A DNA stretch of 64,000 bases from Rhodococcus sp. OK519. Its GTDB lineage: Bacteria > Actinomycetota > Actinomycetes > Mycobacteriales > Mycobacteriaceae. Of this stretch, positions 17,747 to 27,791 are shown piece after piece; within the stretch, counting starts at the first letter, position 1, and each line of letters starts with the position of its first letter. The stretch lies in contig NZ_QAOW01000002.1 in assembly GCF_003051005.1 (NCBI RefSeq), positions 372,001 to 436,000 of the forward strand, in the 5' to 3' direction. Position numbers and translations under genes: made by a program. The notes under the pieces are model-generated. The model was not told the origin of the DNA. It worked only from the letters and a program-made list of their open reading frames with translations, and ran no database searches.

Positions 17747-20221
17747 TCAGAGCTTGATCATCGGCACGCCGCCGATGAGCATCAGCCGCACCTTACCGGC
17801 CGAGCCGAAGTCGATCGTGACGGTCGCCGTGGGACCGGCGCCCTTCGTCTCGAGCACCTTCCCGAGCCCGTACTTGTCGTGGTTGACGCGATCGCCGACC
17901 GCGAGAACGAGGTTGTTGTTGCGGCCGCGCGGCGCCCCGAAGCTCGGGGACGTGCCCGCATTCCGGTCGCTGCCACCGAAGCCCCCACCGCCGTAACCGG
18001 ATCCACCGAAGCCCGAGCCACCGTAGCCCTGGCCACGCGGGCGGCCGCCACCGATGGCACCACCGGTACCGAGCACGCCCGGATCCTCGCGCCGCCAACT
18101 CACCAGATCTGCCGGAATCTCCTGCAGGAAGCGTGATTCCGGGTTGGTGACGGGTTGTCCCCAGGCCGATCGCACGATGGCGCGGGTGAGGTACAGCCGA
18201 TGCCGGGCACGCGTGATTCCGACGTAGGCGAGTCGCCGTTCCTCGGACAGCTCGGCCGGATCGCCGAGCGCCCGCATGTGCGGGAACTGCCCGTCCTCCC
18301 AGCCCGTGACGAACACGACAGGGAACTCGAGCCCCTTCGCCGTGTGCAGCGTCATGAGCGTCACGACGCCCTCGCCCTCGTCGGGCACCTGGTCCGAGTC
18401 GGCGACCAGCGACACCCGCTCGAGGAACGCCGCGAGGGAACCCGGATCAGGCTGCCCCTCGTCCTCCGTCGCATCGTCACCGGAACCGTCCTCCTCGGCG
18501 AACGCGGCGGCGTTTCGCGCGTCGGAGCTGAACTCCCGTGCGACGCTCACCAATTCGTTGAGGTTGTCGAGGCGCGCCCCATCCTGTGGGTCGCTACTGG
18601 CCTCCAGTTCACGGCGGTACCCCGTGCGGTCGAGGACGGCCTCGACAACGTCACCGATGTCGGTGAGGTCGTTGCCGTCGGCGTCCAGGCTCGACAGCAG
18701 CGCACGCAGACCGTCCATCAACTCGACGAACGAGGCGATCGCCTTGGCCGAGCGGGTGTTGAGCAGCGGGACGCCGCCCTCGGCGCCCACCCGCAACGCC
18801 TGGGCGAAGCCGACGCCCTTCTGCTCGGCGTACACGGCCACGCATGCCTCGGCCCGGTCACCGATACCGCGGCGCGGGGTGTTGAGGATTCGGCGCACGC
18901 TCACCGTGTCGTTCTCGTTCGCCAGCACGCGCAGGTACGCGACGATGTCGCGCACCTCCTTGCGCTCGTAGAACCGTGTGCCGCCGACCACCTTGTAGGG
19001 AATGCCGAGGCGGATGAAGATCTCCTCCAGGGCACGCGACGAGTTGTTGGTCCGGTAGAACACCGCGACCTCGCCGAACTTGGTCTCGCCGGCATCGACC
19101 AGACGGTCGATCTCGGACGCGACGAACTGCGCCTCGTCGTGCTCGTTGTCGGCGACGTAGCCGGTGATCAGTTCGCCCTCACCGGAATCGGTCCACAACC
19201 GCTTCTCACGGCGACCGGTGTTGCGGGAGATCACCGAATTCGCGGCAGACAGGATGTTCTGCGTCGACCGGTAGTTCTGCTCGAGCAGGATGGTCCGGGC
19301 ATCCGGGTAGTCCCGCTCGAATTCCTCGATGTTGCGGATGGTCGCGCCGCGGAAGGCGTAGATCGACTGATCGGCGTCACCGACGACACACAACTCGCCC
19401 GGCGGCACGGCGTACGGATCGTCCGACGCCTCCCCCACGAGCTCGCGCACCAGCATGTACTGGGCGTGGTTGGTGTCCTGGTACTCGTCGACCAGCACGT
19501 GCCGGAACCGGCGCCGGTAGTACTCGGCGACCTGAGGGTTCGCCTGCAGCAGGCCCACGGTCTCGCCGATCAGGTCGTCGAAGTCGAGCGCGTTGGCCGC
19601 CCGCAATCGCTGCTGGTAGTGGGCATACACCCGCGCAACGAGACGATCGAGGTCGTTGGAGTCGCGGTCGGCGTCCGCCGCGGCCTCCTCCGGGTCGATC
19701 AGCTCGTTCTTGAGGTTCGAGATCTTGGTAGCGAGCAGGCGCGCCGAGTACCGCTTGGTGTCGATCTCGAGGTCCTTCGAGATCATCGTGAGCAGGCGAC
19801 GGGAGTCGTCGGCGTCGTAGATCGAGAAGTTCGAGTTCAGTCCCTGGAGCAGGCCGGCCTGAGCGCGCAGGATCCGTACGCAGCTGGAGTGGAAGGTCGA
19901 CACCCACATGCTGTTGGCGCGCGGACCGACCAGTTGGGCGACGCGCTCGCGCATCTCCGCCGCGGCCTTGTTCGTGAACGTGATCGCCAGGATCTGGCCG
20001 GGGCTGACGCCACGGTCGGCGAGCAGGTACGCGATCCGTCGGGTGAGGACCGCGGTCTTGCCCGATCCGGCTCCCGCGACGATGAGCAGCGGTGATCCCG
20101 CGTGCAGCACCGCCTCGCGCTGTTGCGGGTTGAGCCCCTCGAGCAGTGCGTCGGCGGGGCGGCGAGAACTGCCCTGGGAACTGCCGGGAGTACCGAGCGT
20201 GGAACCGGAGATTGTGTTCAT
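17747..20221 (-). CDS. pcrA: ATP-dependent DNA helicase UvrD1/PcrA
   Basis: 824 residues, superfamily 1A helicase for repair and replication-fork clearance. Q motif LNPQQREAVLH, Walker A AGAGSGKTAVLTRRIAYLL, ITFTNKAAAEMRERV, motif II VDEYQDTNHAQY, motif III GDADQSIYAFRGA, LEQNYRST, and motif V/VI VTLMTLHTAKGLEFPVVF with EERRLAYVGITRARHRLYL. The C-terminus has a Gly/Tyr-rich linker (about residues 725-765) and a Tudor-like RNA polymerase-binding domain (VGDRVNHDKYGLGKV). Counterpart of Rv0949. ATG 20221. Confidence 0.96.
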   Translation of the reverse strand: MNTISGSTLGTPGSSQGSSRRPADALLEGLNPQQREAVLHAGSPLLIVAGAGSGKTAVLTRRIAYLLADRGVSPGQILAITFTNKAAAEMRERVAQLVGPRANSMWVSTFHSSCVRILRAQAGLLQGLNSNFSIYDADDSRRLLTMISKDLEIDTKRYSARLLATKISNLKNELIDPEEAAADADRDSNDLDRLVARVYAHYQQRLRAANALDFDDLIGETVGLLQANPQVAEYYRRRFRHVLVDEYQDTNHAQYMLVRELVGEASDDPYAVPPGELCVVGDADQSIYAFRGATIRNIEEFERDYPDARTILLEQNYRSTQNILSAANSVISRNTGRREKRLWTDSGEGELITGYVADNEHDEAQFVASEIDRLVDAGETKFGEVAVFYRTNNSSRALEEIFIRLGIPYKVVGGTRFYERKEVRDIVAYLRVLANENDTVSVRRILNTPRRGIGDRAEACVAVYAEQKGVGFAQALRVGAEGGVPLLNTRSAKAIASFVELMDGLRALLSSLDADGNDLTDIGDVVEAVLDRTGYRRELEASSDPQDGARLDNLNELVSVAREFSSDARNAAAFAEEDGSGDDATEDEGQPDPGSLAAFLERVSLVADSDQVPDEGEGVVTLMTLHTAKGLEFPVVFVTGWEDGQFPHMRALGDPAELSEERRLAYVGITRARHRLYLTRAIVRSAWGQPVTNPESRFLQEIPADLVSWRREDPGVLGTGGAIGGGRPRGQGYGGSGFGGSGYGGGGFGGSDRNAGTSPSFGAPRGRNNNLVLAVGDRVNHDKYGLGKVLETKGAGPTATVTIDFGSAGKVRLMLIGGVPMIKL

Positions 20222-20342
20222 CGTCTGTCCACGCTACCGGCGAAGTCCGACACCGCGGCAGGTACCCGATCGTGCTGGTCGTGAAGGCAGTCACCCTTGC
20301 TTGGGTTGGGCTCGTCACGCGTGGCAAACTGGAGTGGTGATC

Positions 20343-20441
20343 ATGGCCGCAACGATGCGAGCATCCGGTGCACGATGGCGCGAGTGCCGTCTGCACTGGC
20401 GATTTCCCAGCGGGTACCGACCGATGGTGCCCGCGGCCTGA
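20343..20441 (+). CDS. Candidate leader peptide of 32 residues before chorismate mutase
   Basis: ATG 20343 to TGA 20441, with GGAG at 20331-20334 as ribosome binding site. The peptide has aromatic and Cys codons clustered in its middle: Trp12, Cys15, Trp19, Phe21 and Tyr25. A hairpin that looks like a terminator follows 10 bases after the stop, and then the chorismate mutase gene. Aromatic codons before an aromatic-pathway gene are the expected signature of attenuation, but there is no Trp-Trp or Phe-Phe run, so support is moderate. No homologue recognised. Confidence 0.45.
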   Translation: MAATMRASGARWRECRLHWRFPSGYRPMVPAA

Positions 20442-20451
20442 TCCCCCGCGA

Positions 20452-20487
20452 GCCCCGAGGTCCACATGGATCCCGGGGCGTTCTTGT
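20452..20487 (+). terminator. Terminator-like hairpin (possible attenuator)
   Basis: GCCCCG (20452-20457) pairs with CGGGGC (20474-20479). Inside, GGTCC (20459-20463) pairs with GGATCC (20468-20473) with one bulged T, leaving the loop ACAT. GTTCTTGT follows, a weak U-tract. CGCGG/CCGCG just upstream could form an alternative fold. Confidence 0.5.
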
Positions 20488-20556
20488 GAGCAGGACCCGG
20501 ATTCGTAACGACTCGAGGGAACCGAACGAACCTAGTTCCGACACGAGGAGATGACC

Positions 20557-20850
20557 ATGAGCATTCCGACCGCAACTCCTTCATCCGATTCGCCCGTCCC
20601 CGCGAGCGAGGCCGAGATCGCCGAACTCCGCAAAGAGATCGACCGCCTCGACGCAGAGATCCTTGCCGCCGTCAAGCGGCGCAGCGAGGTCTCGCAGATC
20701 ATCGGCCGCACCCGTATGGCGTCCGGCGGACCCCGTCTGGTGCACAGCCGGGAGATGAAGGTTCTCGAGCGGTTCAGTGAGCTCGGCCAGGAGGGACACA
20801 CCCTCGCGATGCTGCTGCTGCGTCTCGGCCGCGGCCGGCTGGGACACTGA
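20557..20850 (+). CDS. Chorismate mutase, AroQ-delta type
   Basis: 97 residues. It converts chorismate to prephenate for Phe and Tyr synthesis. The fold is the all-alpha AroQ type: ELRKEIDRLDAEILAAVKRR, SEVSQIIGRTRMASGG, SREMKVLERF, and the C-terminal LLLRLGRGRLGH, which matches the mycobacterial intracellular enzyme (Rv0948c). That type is small and weakly active alone, and is activated by complexing with DAHP synthase (known for M. tuberculosis, inferred here). GAGGAG at 20544-20549 favours ATG 20557 over ATG 20551. A leader peptide and hairpin precede it. Confidence 0.93.
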   Translation: MSIPTATPSSDSPVPASEAEIAELRKEIDRLDAEILAAVKRRSEVSQIIGRTRMASGGPRLVHSREMKVLERFSELGQEGHTLAMLLLRLGRGRLGH

Positions 20851-20884
20851 CCCGCTCCGGTCTCCAACCTCCACAGCGCGAACT

Positions 20885-20922
20885 CGAGAAACGCCCGGCC
20901 CCCACGGACCGGGCGTTTCTCG
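20885..20922. terminator. Bidirectional terminator, chorismate mutase / aldehyde dehydrogenase
   Basis: CGAGAAACGCCCGG (20885-20898) and CCGGGCGTTTCTCG (20909-20922) form a perfect 14-bp stem with a 10-base loop. It sits between convergent genes and ends in GTTTCTCG on the plus strand and the equivalent on the minus strand. Confidence 0.82.
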
Positions 20923-20926
20923 TCGC

Positions 20927-22390
20927 TCACTGGAGGGCGATGTACTTGGTCTCGAGATACTCGGCGATTCCCTCGCTGCCGCCCTCGCGCCCGAACCCGG
21001 AGGCCTTCACGCCACCGAACGGCGCGGCCGTGTCGGAGATGACGCCGCGGTTGACGCCCACCATGCCGGTCTCCAGGGCGTCGGAGACACGCAGCGCGCG
21101 GTCGAGATCGCGCGTGTAGATGTAGGCGGCGAGGCCGAACTCGGTGTCGTTGGCGGCCGCGATCGCCTCCTCCTCGGTGTCGAAGCCGGTGATCGCGGCA
21201 ACGGGCCCGAACACCTCCTCCCGCAGGATCCGCGCCGATGCCGGAACGTCGGCGAGGACGGTCGCCGGGTAGAACCAGCCCGGCCCACCCGGAGCCTCGC
21301 CGCCGAGCAGCACCTTCGCGCCGGCCTGGACGGCGTCGTCGACCAGTTCGGTGACGGTGTCGAGTTGATCGGCGTTGATCAGTGGGCCGAGCGTCGTCTC
21401 GGGGTCGATGCCGGGCCCCAGCTTGAACGCTGCCATGCGTTCGGTGAGCTTTGCGGTGAACTCCTCCCGCACGGCGTTGGCGACGTGGAAGCGGTTGGCA
21501 GCCGTGCACGCCTCGCCACCGTTGCGGAGCTTCGCGAGCAGCGCACCGTCGACTGCGGCATCGACATCGGCGTCGTCGAACACGACGAACGGCGCGTTCC
21601 CGCCAAGTTCCATCGAGGTGCGCAGCAACCCCTGCGCAGACTTCTCGACAAGCAGACGCCCGACGCCGGTGGACCCCGTGAAGGTCAGCTTGCGCAGCCG
21701 CGGATCGGCGAGCAGTGGTTCGGTGACGGCGCTCGACCGCGACGTCGGCAGCACCGACAGCACGCCCGGCGGGAGACCGGCCTCGGCGAACAGTTCGGCG
21801 AGCGCGAGCATCGTCAACGGTGTCTCCGAGGCGGGCTTGACGATCATGGTGCACCCGGCCGCAAGGGCGGGCCCGATCTTGCGGGTGCCCATCGCGAGCG
21901 GGAAGTTCCACGGCGTGATCGCCAGGCACGGCCCCACGGGCTGCTTGGAGACCAGGATGCGGCCGTTGCCGGCCGGCGCCGACTGGTACCGCCCCTCCAT
22001 CCGGACGGCTTCCTCCGCGAACCAGCGGAAGAACTCGGCGCCGTACTTCACCTCGGCGCGGCTCTCGGGCAGCGCTTTGCCCATCTCGAGCGTCATAAGC
22101 TGCGCGAACGTCTCCGCCCGAGTGGTGATCTTGTCGAACACCGAGCGCAGCAGTTCGCCGCGCTCCCGTGCGGGGGTGGCGGCCCACTCCGACTGCGCGG
22201 CGACCGCGGCGTCGAGCGCCTTGACCGCGTCGCCGGGGCTGGCGTCCGCGACCTCGGTCAGCACGTCACCGGTCGCGGGATCGTGGACGGCGAAGGTGGC
22301 ACCGTTCTCGGCATCGACGGCGGTGCCCCCGAGCCACAGTTTGGTAGGAACGGCACGAAGCAACTCGGCTGGGTTCATACCCCCCATCAT
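20927..22390 (-). CDS. gabD: NAD(P)-dependent succinate-semialdehyde dehydrogenase
   Basis: 487 residues, aldehyde dehydrogenase superfamily. Catalytic Glu is in MELGGNAPFVVFDDA and catalytic Cys in NGGEACTAANRFHV. FTGSTGVGRLL is the NAD(P)-binding loop, and the end has GREGGSEGIAEYLETKYI, typical of GabD. It would oxidise succinate semialdehyde to succinate (GABA or 2-oxoglutarate shunt), feeding the TCA step of the nearby sucCD. ATG 22390 has AGGAG 7 bases upstream. The specificity is by family resemblance only. Confidence 0.88.
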   Translation of the reverse strand: MMGGMNPAELLRAVPTKLWLGGTAVDAENGATFAVHDPATGDVLTEVADASPGDAVKALDAAVAAQSEWAATPARERGELLRSVFDKITTRAETFAQLMTLEMGKALPESRAEVKYGAEFFRWFAEEAVRMEGRYQSAPAGNGRILVSKQPVGPCLAITPWNFPLAMGTRKIGPALAAGCTMIVKPASETPLTMLALAELFAEAGLPPGVLSVLPTSRSSAVTEPLLADPRLRKLTFTGSTGVGRLLVEKSAQGLLRTSMELGGNAPFVVFDDADVDAAVDGALLAKLRNGGEACTAANRFHVANAVREEFTAKLTERMAAFKLGPGIDPETTLGPLINADQLDTVTELVDDAVQAGAKVLLGGEAPGGPGWFYPATVLADVPASARILREEVFGPVAAITGFDTEEEAIAAANDTEFGLAAYIYTRDLDRALRVSDALETGMVGVNRGVISDTAAPFGGVKASGFGREGGSEGIAEYLETKYIALQ

Positions 22391-22467
22391 GCGCCGACTC
22401 CTTCGTTCGTGTGTCGTTCAATGAGAGTCGACAAGAGCTTCCGGCCCCGGGCCGATAAGCTGCCTCC

Positions 22468-24117
<1,650 letters not shown>

Positions 24118-24119
24118 GA

Positions 24120-24920
24120 TCAGGCGGCGTGTGGGTGACTCCACCCGCACGTCGTGTACACGCGGCGGTCGCGGTCGACCAGTCGCGCGGCCAGCTCCTG
24201 CTGTTCGAGCCAGGTCATCGCCCCGACACCGCGCCGCAACGACGCTGCGGCGGAACCGTGGGCCCACAGCGCATCCTCCGCCATCACCGAGACCTGCTCC
24301 CACTCCCCACCGACCGGGTCGTGGCCGGCGAAGGTGACATCCGTGCCCGCGGTGGCGAACGCGGATCCTGTCGGCAGTTCGACCGCGCCGTTGCCGGGCA
24401 CCTGGACCTGCCAGCCCCCGGCCGGGCAGTGTCCGGCCGTGGCGACGTCGAAGCCGACCCGCACCAGCACTCCACATTCGAGTTCGTGGGCGACGAGCGC
24501 CGCCGCTCGATCGGCGGTGTCGGCTTTCGCGATGCCAGCGATGTCGAATGACGCGCCCCACGGCGCGAGAACGGTGTCGTCGTCGATCTGAACGTCCGCG
24601 AATGTGGGCACCGGATGGATCGACGGCACCCCGGACTGCGAGTCGTCGACGGCGAGCGGACTGACTGCCCCGTCCGTCATCCGCGCCACCCACAGCGCCG
24701 ACCGCAGCAATCTCGCGAGGCGCACGCTGACCCGAACCGGGAGGCCTTGGGCCAGGTTGACGGCATGGATCTCGGCATCACCGCGCTGCAGGCTGCACGC
24801 AGCCTCCGCCCCGGCGATCACGGACCCCACCAGTGCGACGGCGGGACCCAGCGCCGCCCCCTCTGTCACCTGGACTTGGATCTCCTCGTTCCAGGCGCTC
24901 CATCGAGTGTCGACCAACAT
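24120..24920 (-). CDS. ApbE-like protein (FAD:protein FMN transferase family), degenerate
   Basis: 266 residues from ATG 24920, preceded by GGAG. An upstream frame to 24971 starts only with TTG. ApbE-like elements: the N-terminal ACSLQRGDAEIHAVN, MTDGAVSPLAVDD, and FDIAGIAKADTADRAAALV in place of the usual DLGGIAKG motif. The GGD motif is replaced by VRVGFDVATAG, the TSG motif by FATAGTDVTF, and the metal-binding HHIhDP motif is missing. ApbE enzymes attach FMN to Thr residues of Na+-NQR/RNF-type subunits, or hydrolyse FAD. With these losses the protein may be inactive or may bind flavin only. Confidence 0.72.
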   Translation of the reverse strand: MLVDTRWSAWNEEIQVQVTEGAALGPAVALVGSVIAGAEAACSLQRGDAEIHAVNLAQGLPVRVSVRLARLLRSALWVARMTDGAVSPLAVDDSQSGVPSIHPVPTFADVQIDDDTVLAPWGASFDIAGIAKADTADRAAALVAHELECGVLVRVGFDVATAGHCPAGGWQVQVPGNGAVELPTGSAFATAGTDVTFAGHDPVGGEWEQVSVMAEDALWAHGSAAASLRRGVGAMTWLEQQELAARLVDRDRRVYTTCGWSHPHAA

Positions 24921-25074
24921 GGCGTGCTCCGTACGAACCGGTGCGGGCAAAACGGGTTCATGCCCCACCAATTATGCGCTCGCGGCGGACCCTCGTGTCC
25001 CCCGTGAACCGGTTCGGCCGCCGAACTCGCCGAATCGGCCCTGCCGCGCCTACGGCCCCGAGTAGCGTCGAATC

Positions 25075-25842
25075 ATGCCGGTACGCAGCGAGAAGACCGG
25101 ACCGGTCACGACGATCGTGTTGGCCCGGCCCGAGGTTCGCAACGCGGTGGACGGACCCACCGCCGCAGCCCTGGCCGCAGCGTTCCGCGAGTTCGACGAC
25201 GATCCCGACGCCGCGGTCGCGGTGCTGTGGGGCGAGGGCGGCACGTTCTGCGCGGGAGCGGACCTCAAGTCACTCGGGACGGACCGATCGAACCACGTCA
25301 CACCGGACGGTGACGGCCCGATGGGACCCACCCGCATGCGCCTGTCCAAGCCCGTGATCGCCGCCGTCTCCGGACATGCGGTGGCGGGCGGCCTGGAACT
25401 GGCGTTGTGGGCCGACCTGCGAATCGCGGAGGCCGACAGCGTTTTCGGAGTGTTCTGCCGCCGCTGGGGAGTACCGCTCATCGACGGTGGCACCGTGCGT
25501 CTGCCGCGAATCATCGGCGTCGGGCGCGCGATGGATCTCGTACTCACAGGGCGGGCGGTCGGCGCCGCGGAGGCCCTCGAGATCGGCCTGGTGAACCGGG
25601 TGGTGCCACCCGGTCAGGCCCGCGCCGCCGCCGAGGAACTGGCCGCCGAACTGGCGGCGTTCCCGCAGACCTGCCTGCGAGAGGACCGGATGTCGCTGCT
25701 CGAGCAGGATGGCCTGTCCGAGGAGGACGCGCTGGCCTCGGAGTTCCGGCACGGCATGGTGGCGGTCACGGTCGACGCCCTGTCGGGTGCGGCCCGGTTC
25801 ACGGCGGGCGAGGGCCGGCACGGGAGCTTCGACGACGCCTGA
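25075..25842 (+). CDS. Enoyl-CoA hydratase/isomerase (crotonase) family
   Basis: 255 residues. The CoA-binding oxyanion loops are GGTFCAGADLKSLG and KPVIAAVSGHAVAGGLELALWADLRIA. The catalytic region RRWGVPLIDGGTVRLPRIIG has Asp where the second catalytic Glu is usual, so a role other than classical hydration is possible. A C-terminal helix region follows (LREDRMSLLEQDGLSEEDA). ATG 25075. The acyltransferase at 25860 follows after 17 bp, suggesting an acyl-CoA-processing pair. Confidence 0.9.
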   Translation: MPVRSEKTGPVTTIVLARPEVRNAVDGPTAAALAAAFREFDDDPDAAVAVLWGEGGTFCAGADLKSLGTDRSNHVTPDGDGPMGPTRMRLSKPVIAAVSGHAVAGGLELALWADLRIAEADSVFGVFCRRWGVPLIDGGTVRLPRIIGVGRAMDLVLTGRAVGAAEALEIGLVNRVVPPGQARAAAEELAAELAAFPQTCLREDRMSLLEQDGLSEEDALASEFRHGMVAVTVDALSGAARFTAGEGRHGSFDDA

Positions 25843-25859
25843 CGGTAACGTCCGGTCTC

Positions 25860-27128
25860 ATGGACCGGCTGACCATGGTGGACGAGATCTTCCTACGCAG
25901 GCACCACGGCTACGGCATGCCGATCGTGATGCAGGGCCTGTGGCGCACCGTCGAGACCGTCGACGCCGGGGTCCTCCAGTCGGTTCACGAGGCGTTGTCG
26001 CGCGGCGCCCTCGGCCGGCGGGTCGTCCGCCCCCGGGTGCCGGGCGCCCGTCCCCGGTGGGAGGCGAGCACCGAGACCCACCCTCTGCGATACGACACGG
26101 ACCCGGTCGACGACGTCGTGGCGTGGGCCGACGCGCAGACCGACGTGGACGTCGATCCGGAGTACGGACCGGCCTGGGCGCTCTCGGCCGCGCCCACCCC
26201 CGACGGCGGCACCGTGATCTCACTGATCTGTTCACACGTGGTCGCAGACGCCCGCGGCCTCGTGTCCGCGGTCGATGTCGCGCTCACCGGCAAGCCCCCG
26301 GCCCCGGCCCCTCTCCGCACGTCGGACGCCGCGGACGCCGCCCGAACCGTCGGCACCGTCCTGATCCGCGGCGTCACGGCGTCGTTGGGACTGGTGTTCA
26401 GCGCGGCGCGGCGGCGCGAACTGCGCGAGTTCCGCGACGCCAACCCGAAGCCGCAGCCCGAGCAGACTCACATCGCGACCGGGACGGCCACCGCGATCCT
26501 CGATGTCGACGCCGCCGCATGGGACGCGGCGGCACAGGCCGGCGGTGGCACCGCGAACGGACTGTTCCTCGCGCTCGTCACCGCGATCGCGGACGCGGCC
26601 GGCGTCCCCATGCCGCTGCACATCAGCGTGCCGGTCGACACCCGCGATTCCGACACCGTCGACAACGCGATGGTCATCACCGAAGTGGTGACGACACCCG
26701 AGGACTCCCTGGCCGACATCCGTCAGCTCAGCCGGGCCGCCTTCGACCGGCCACCGATGGGCGCCCCGTCGGGATTCCCCGAGGAAACAGCTCAGATCCT
26801 GCCCGATCGCATCGCGAACCACCTCACCTCCGGCGCCGGGGAACGCGACGCGCTCTGCTCCAACATCGGACGATTGCCCGACGCGCTGGCATCACTCGGC
26901 CCCTATCGGACCACCGGTGTGGCGACCCGCGCCGTGCACCCGGGCCTGACCGTGGACCGGGCGGCCGCGACGACGACGAGGCTGTCGGGATACCTGTGCT
27001 CCTACGACGACACCTACACGTTGTCGCTGGTAGGGGTTGATCCTGAGTACTTCGGTGATGGCGCCGGACTCCGCGACAACGCCGTCACCCAACTCGGGAA
27101 GTGGGGGCTGTCGGCTCAGTCGTGGTGA
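25860..27128 (+). CDS. Condensation-domain/WES-like acyltransferase
   Basis: 422 residues from ATG 25860 (MDRLTMVDEIFLRRHHGYG); the frame is open upstream but overlaps the crotonase. ICSHVVADARGLVSAVD supplies the HxxxD acyl-transfer motif near residue 126 (canonical HHxxxDG, here HVVADA). A second half with LHISVPVDTRDSDTVDNAMV resembles the latch region of PapA-type and wax-ester-synthase-type acyltransferases. It could move an acyl group from CoA to an alcohol or amine; the substrate is unknown. No signal peptide. Confidence 0.72.
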   Translation: MDRLTMVDEIFLRRHHGYGMPIVMQGLWRTVETVDAGVLQSVHEALSRGALGRRVVRPRVPGARPRWEASTETHPLRYDTDPVDDVVAWADAQTDVDVDPEYGPAWALSAAPTPDGGTVISLICSHVVADARGLVSAVDVALTGKPPAPAPLRTSDAADAARTVGTVLIRGVTASLGLVFSAARRRELREFRDANPKPQPEQTHIATGTATAILDVDAAAWDAAAQAGGGTANGLFLALVTAIADAAGVPMPLHISVPVDTRDSDTVDNAMVITEVVTTPEDSLADIRQLSRAAFDRPPMGAPSGFPEETAQILPDRIANHLTSGAGERDALCSNIGRLPDALASLGPYRTTGVATRAVHPGLTVDRAAATTTRLSGYLCSYDDTYTLSLVGVDPEYFGDGAGLRDNAVTQLGKWGLSAQSW

Positions 27129-27133
27129 GCGAG

Positions 27134-27228
27134 TCGGCACCATCCGACTCCATTCGGCACCACTGTGGCGCCAAATAATCCACGCACCCCCTTCCTATGG
27201 CACCAATGTGATGCCATAGTGGTGCCAT
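27134..27228. promoter_or_regulatory. Operator array upstream of RHH regulator gene
   Basis: The heptamer GGCACCA occurs at 27136-27142, 27156-27162 (20 bp later) and 27199-27205, and in inverted form TGGTGCC at 27220-27226, where it overlaps the start codon. TATGGCA (27196-27202) and TGCCATA (27212-27218) are also inverted, and TGGCGCCA (27166-27173) is a palindrome. Ribbon-helix-helix proteins bind such short repeats, so autoregulation by the product of 27227 is likely. Confidence 0.6.
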
Positions 27229-27745
27229 GGAACTGGAACCGTATGTCAGCGCCCTCCATCACGACCTCGCCGTCGCGGCCGAGGCCGGCGGACCGGATGC
27301 CCGCGCACTCGCGGAGCGATTGACGGCGCCACTCGATTCGGCTGTGCGACTGGCACTCCTCGACGCGCTGTCGGCCGCCGCAGCCGAGATCACGCGAGAT
27401 CTCGCGCCCGGTTCCGTCGATCTGCGTCTGCGCGGACGTGAGCCGAGCTTCGTCGTAACTCCCCCGCCCGCTCAGCCTCCGCTCGACGATGTCGCCGCGA
27501 CCGGTGGCGCAGAACCCGCGCCGCGACTGTCCGAGAGCGACGAGGGTCCGATGACGCGAATCAACCTCCGCCTGCCACAGGAACTCAAGGACCGTGTCGA
27601 GGATGCGGCGCGAGCCGCCGGAATGTCGGTCAACGCGTGGCTCGTCCGATCCGCGACGACGGCGCTGGACGAGGGCAGCGGCGCCCGCCGGACCGAGCGA
27701 CGCGCTCCGACCGGAGGCGACCGCTTCACCGGTTGGGTCCAGTAG
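27227..27745 (+). CDS. Ribbon-helix-helix (HicB/CopG-like) regulator
   Basis: 172 residues. The first 95 residues are a helical region (RALAERLTAPLDSAVRLALLDALSA) plus an acidic/Pro-rich linker, with strand-like DLRLRGREPSFVV. Residues 109-147 are a ribbon-helix-helix DNA-binding domain: TRINLRLPQELKDRVEDAA then GMSVNAWLVRSATTAL. ATG 27227. It is followed, 46 bp on, by the DUF4097-ABC transporter genes on the same strand, which it probably controls through the repeats overlapping its own start. Confidence 0.82.
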   Translation: MELEPYVSALHHDLAVAAEAGGPDARALAERLTAPLDSAVRLALLDALSAAAAEITRDLAPGSVDLRLRGREPSFVVTPPPAQPPLDDVAATGGAEPAPRLSESDEGPMTRINLRLPQELKDRVEDAARAAGMSVNAWLVRSATTALDEGSGARRTERRAPTGGDRFTGWVQ

Positions 27746-27791
27746 CTCCGCATCCACTCGCTTCCCGAACACCACGAAAACGAGGACCATC

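Noticed and set aside
18155-20095. 646-codon frame on the plus strand inside pcrA
   Set aside because: Antisense shadow of the helicase; no domains.
25407-25859. N-terminal extension of the acyltransferase
   Set aside because: It overlaps the crotonase gene in another frame and is Arg/Gly-rich; ATG 25860 gives a proper N-terminus.
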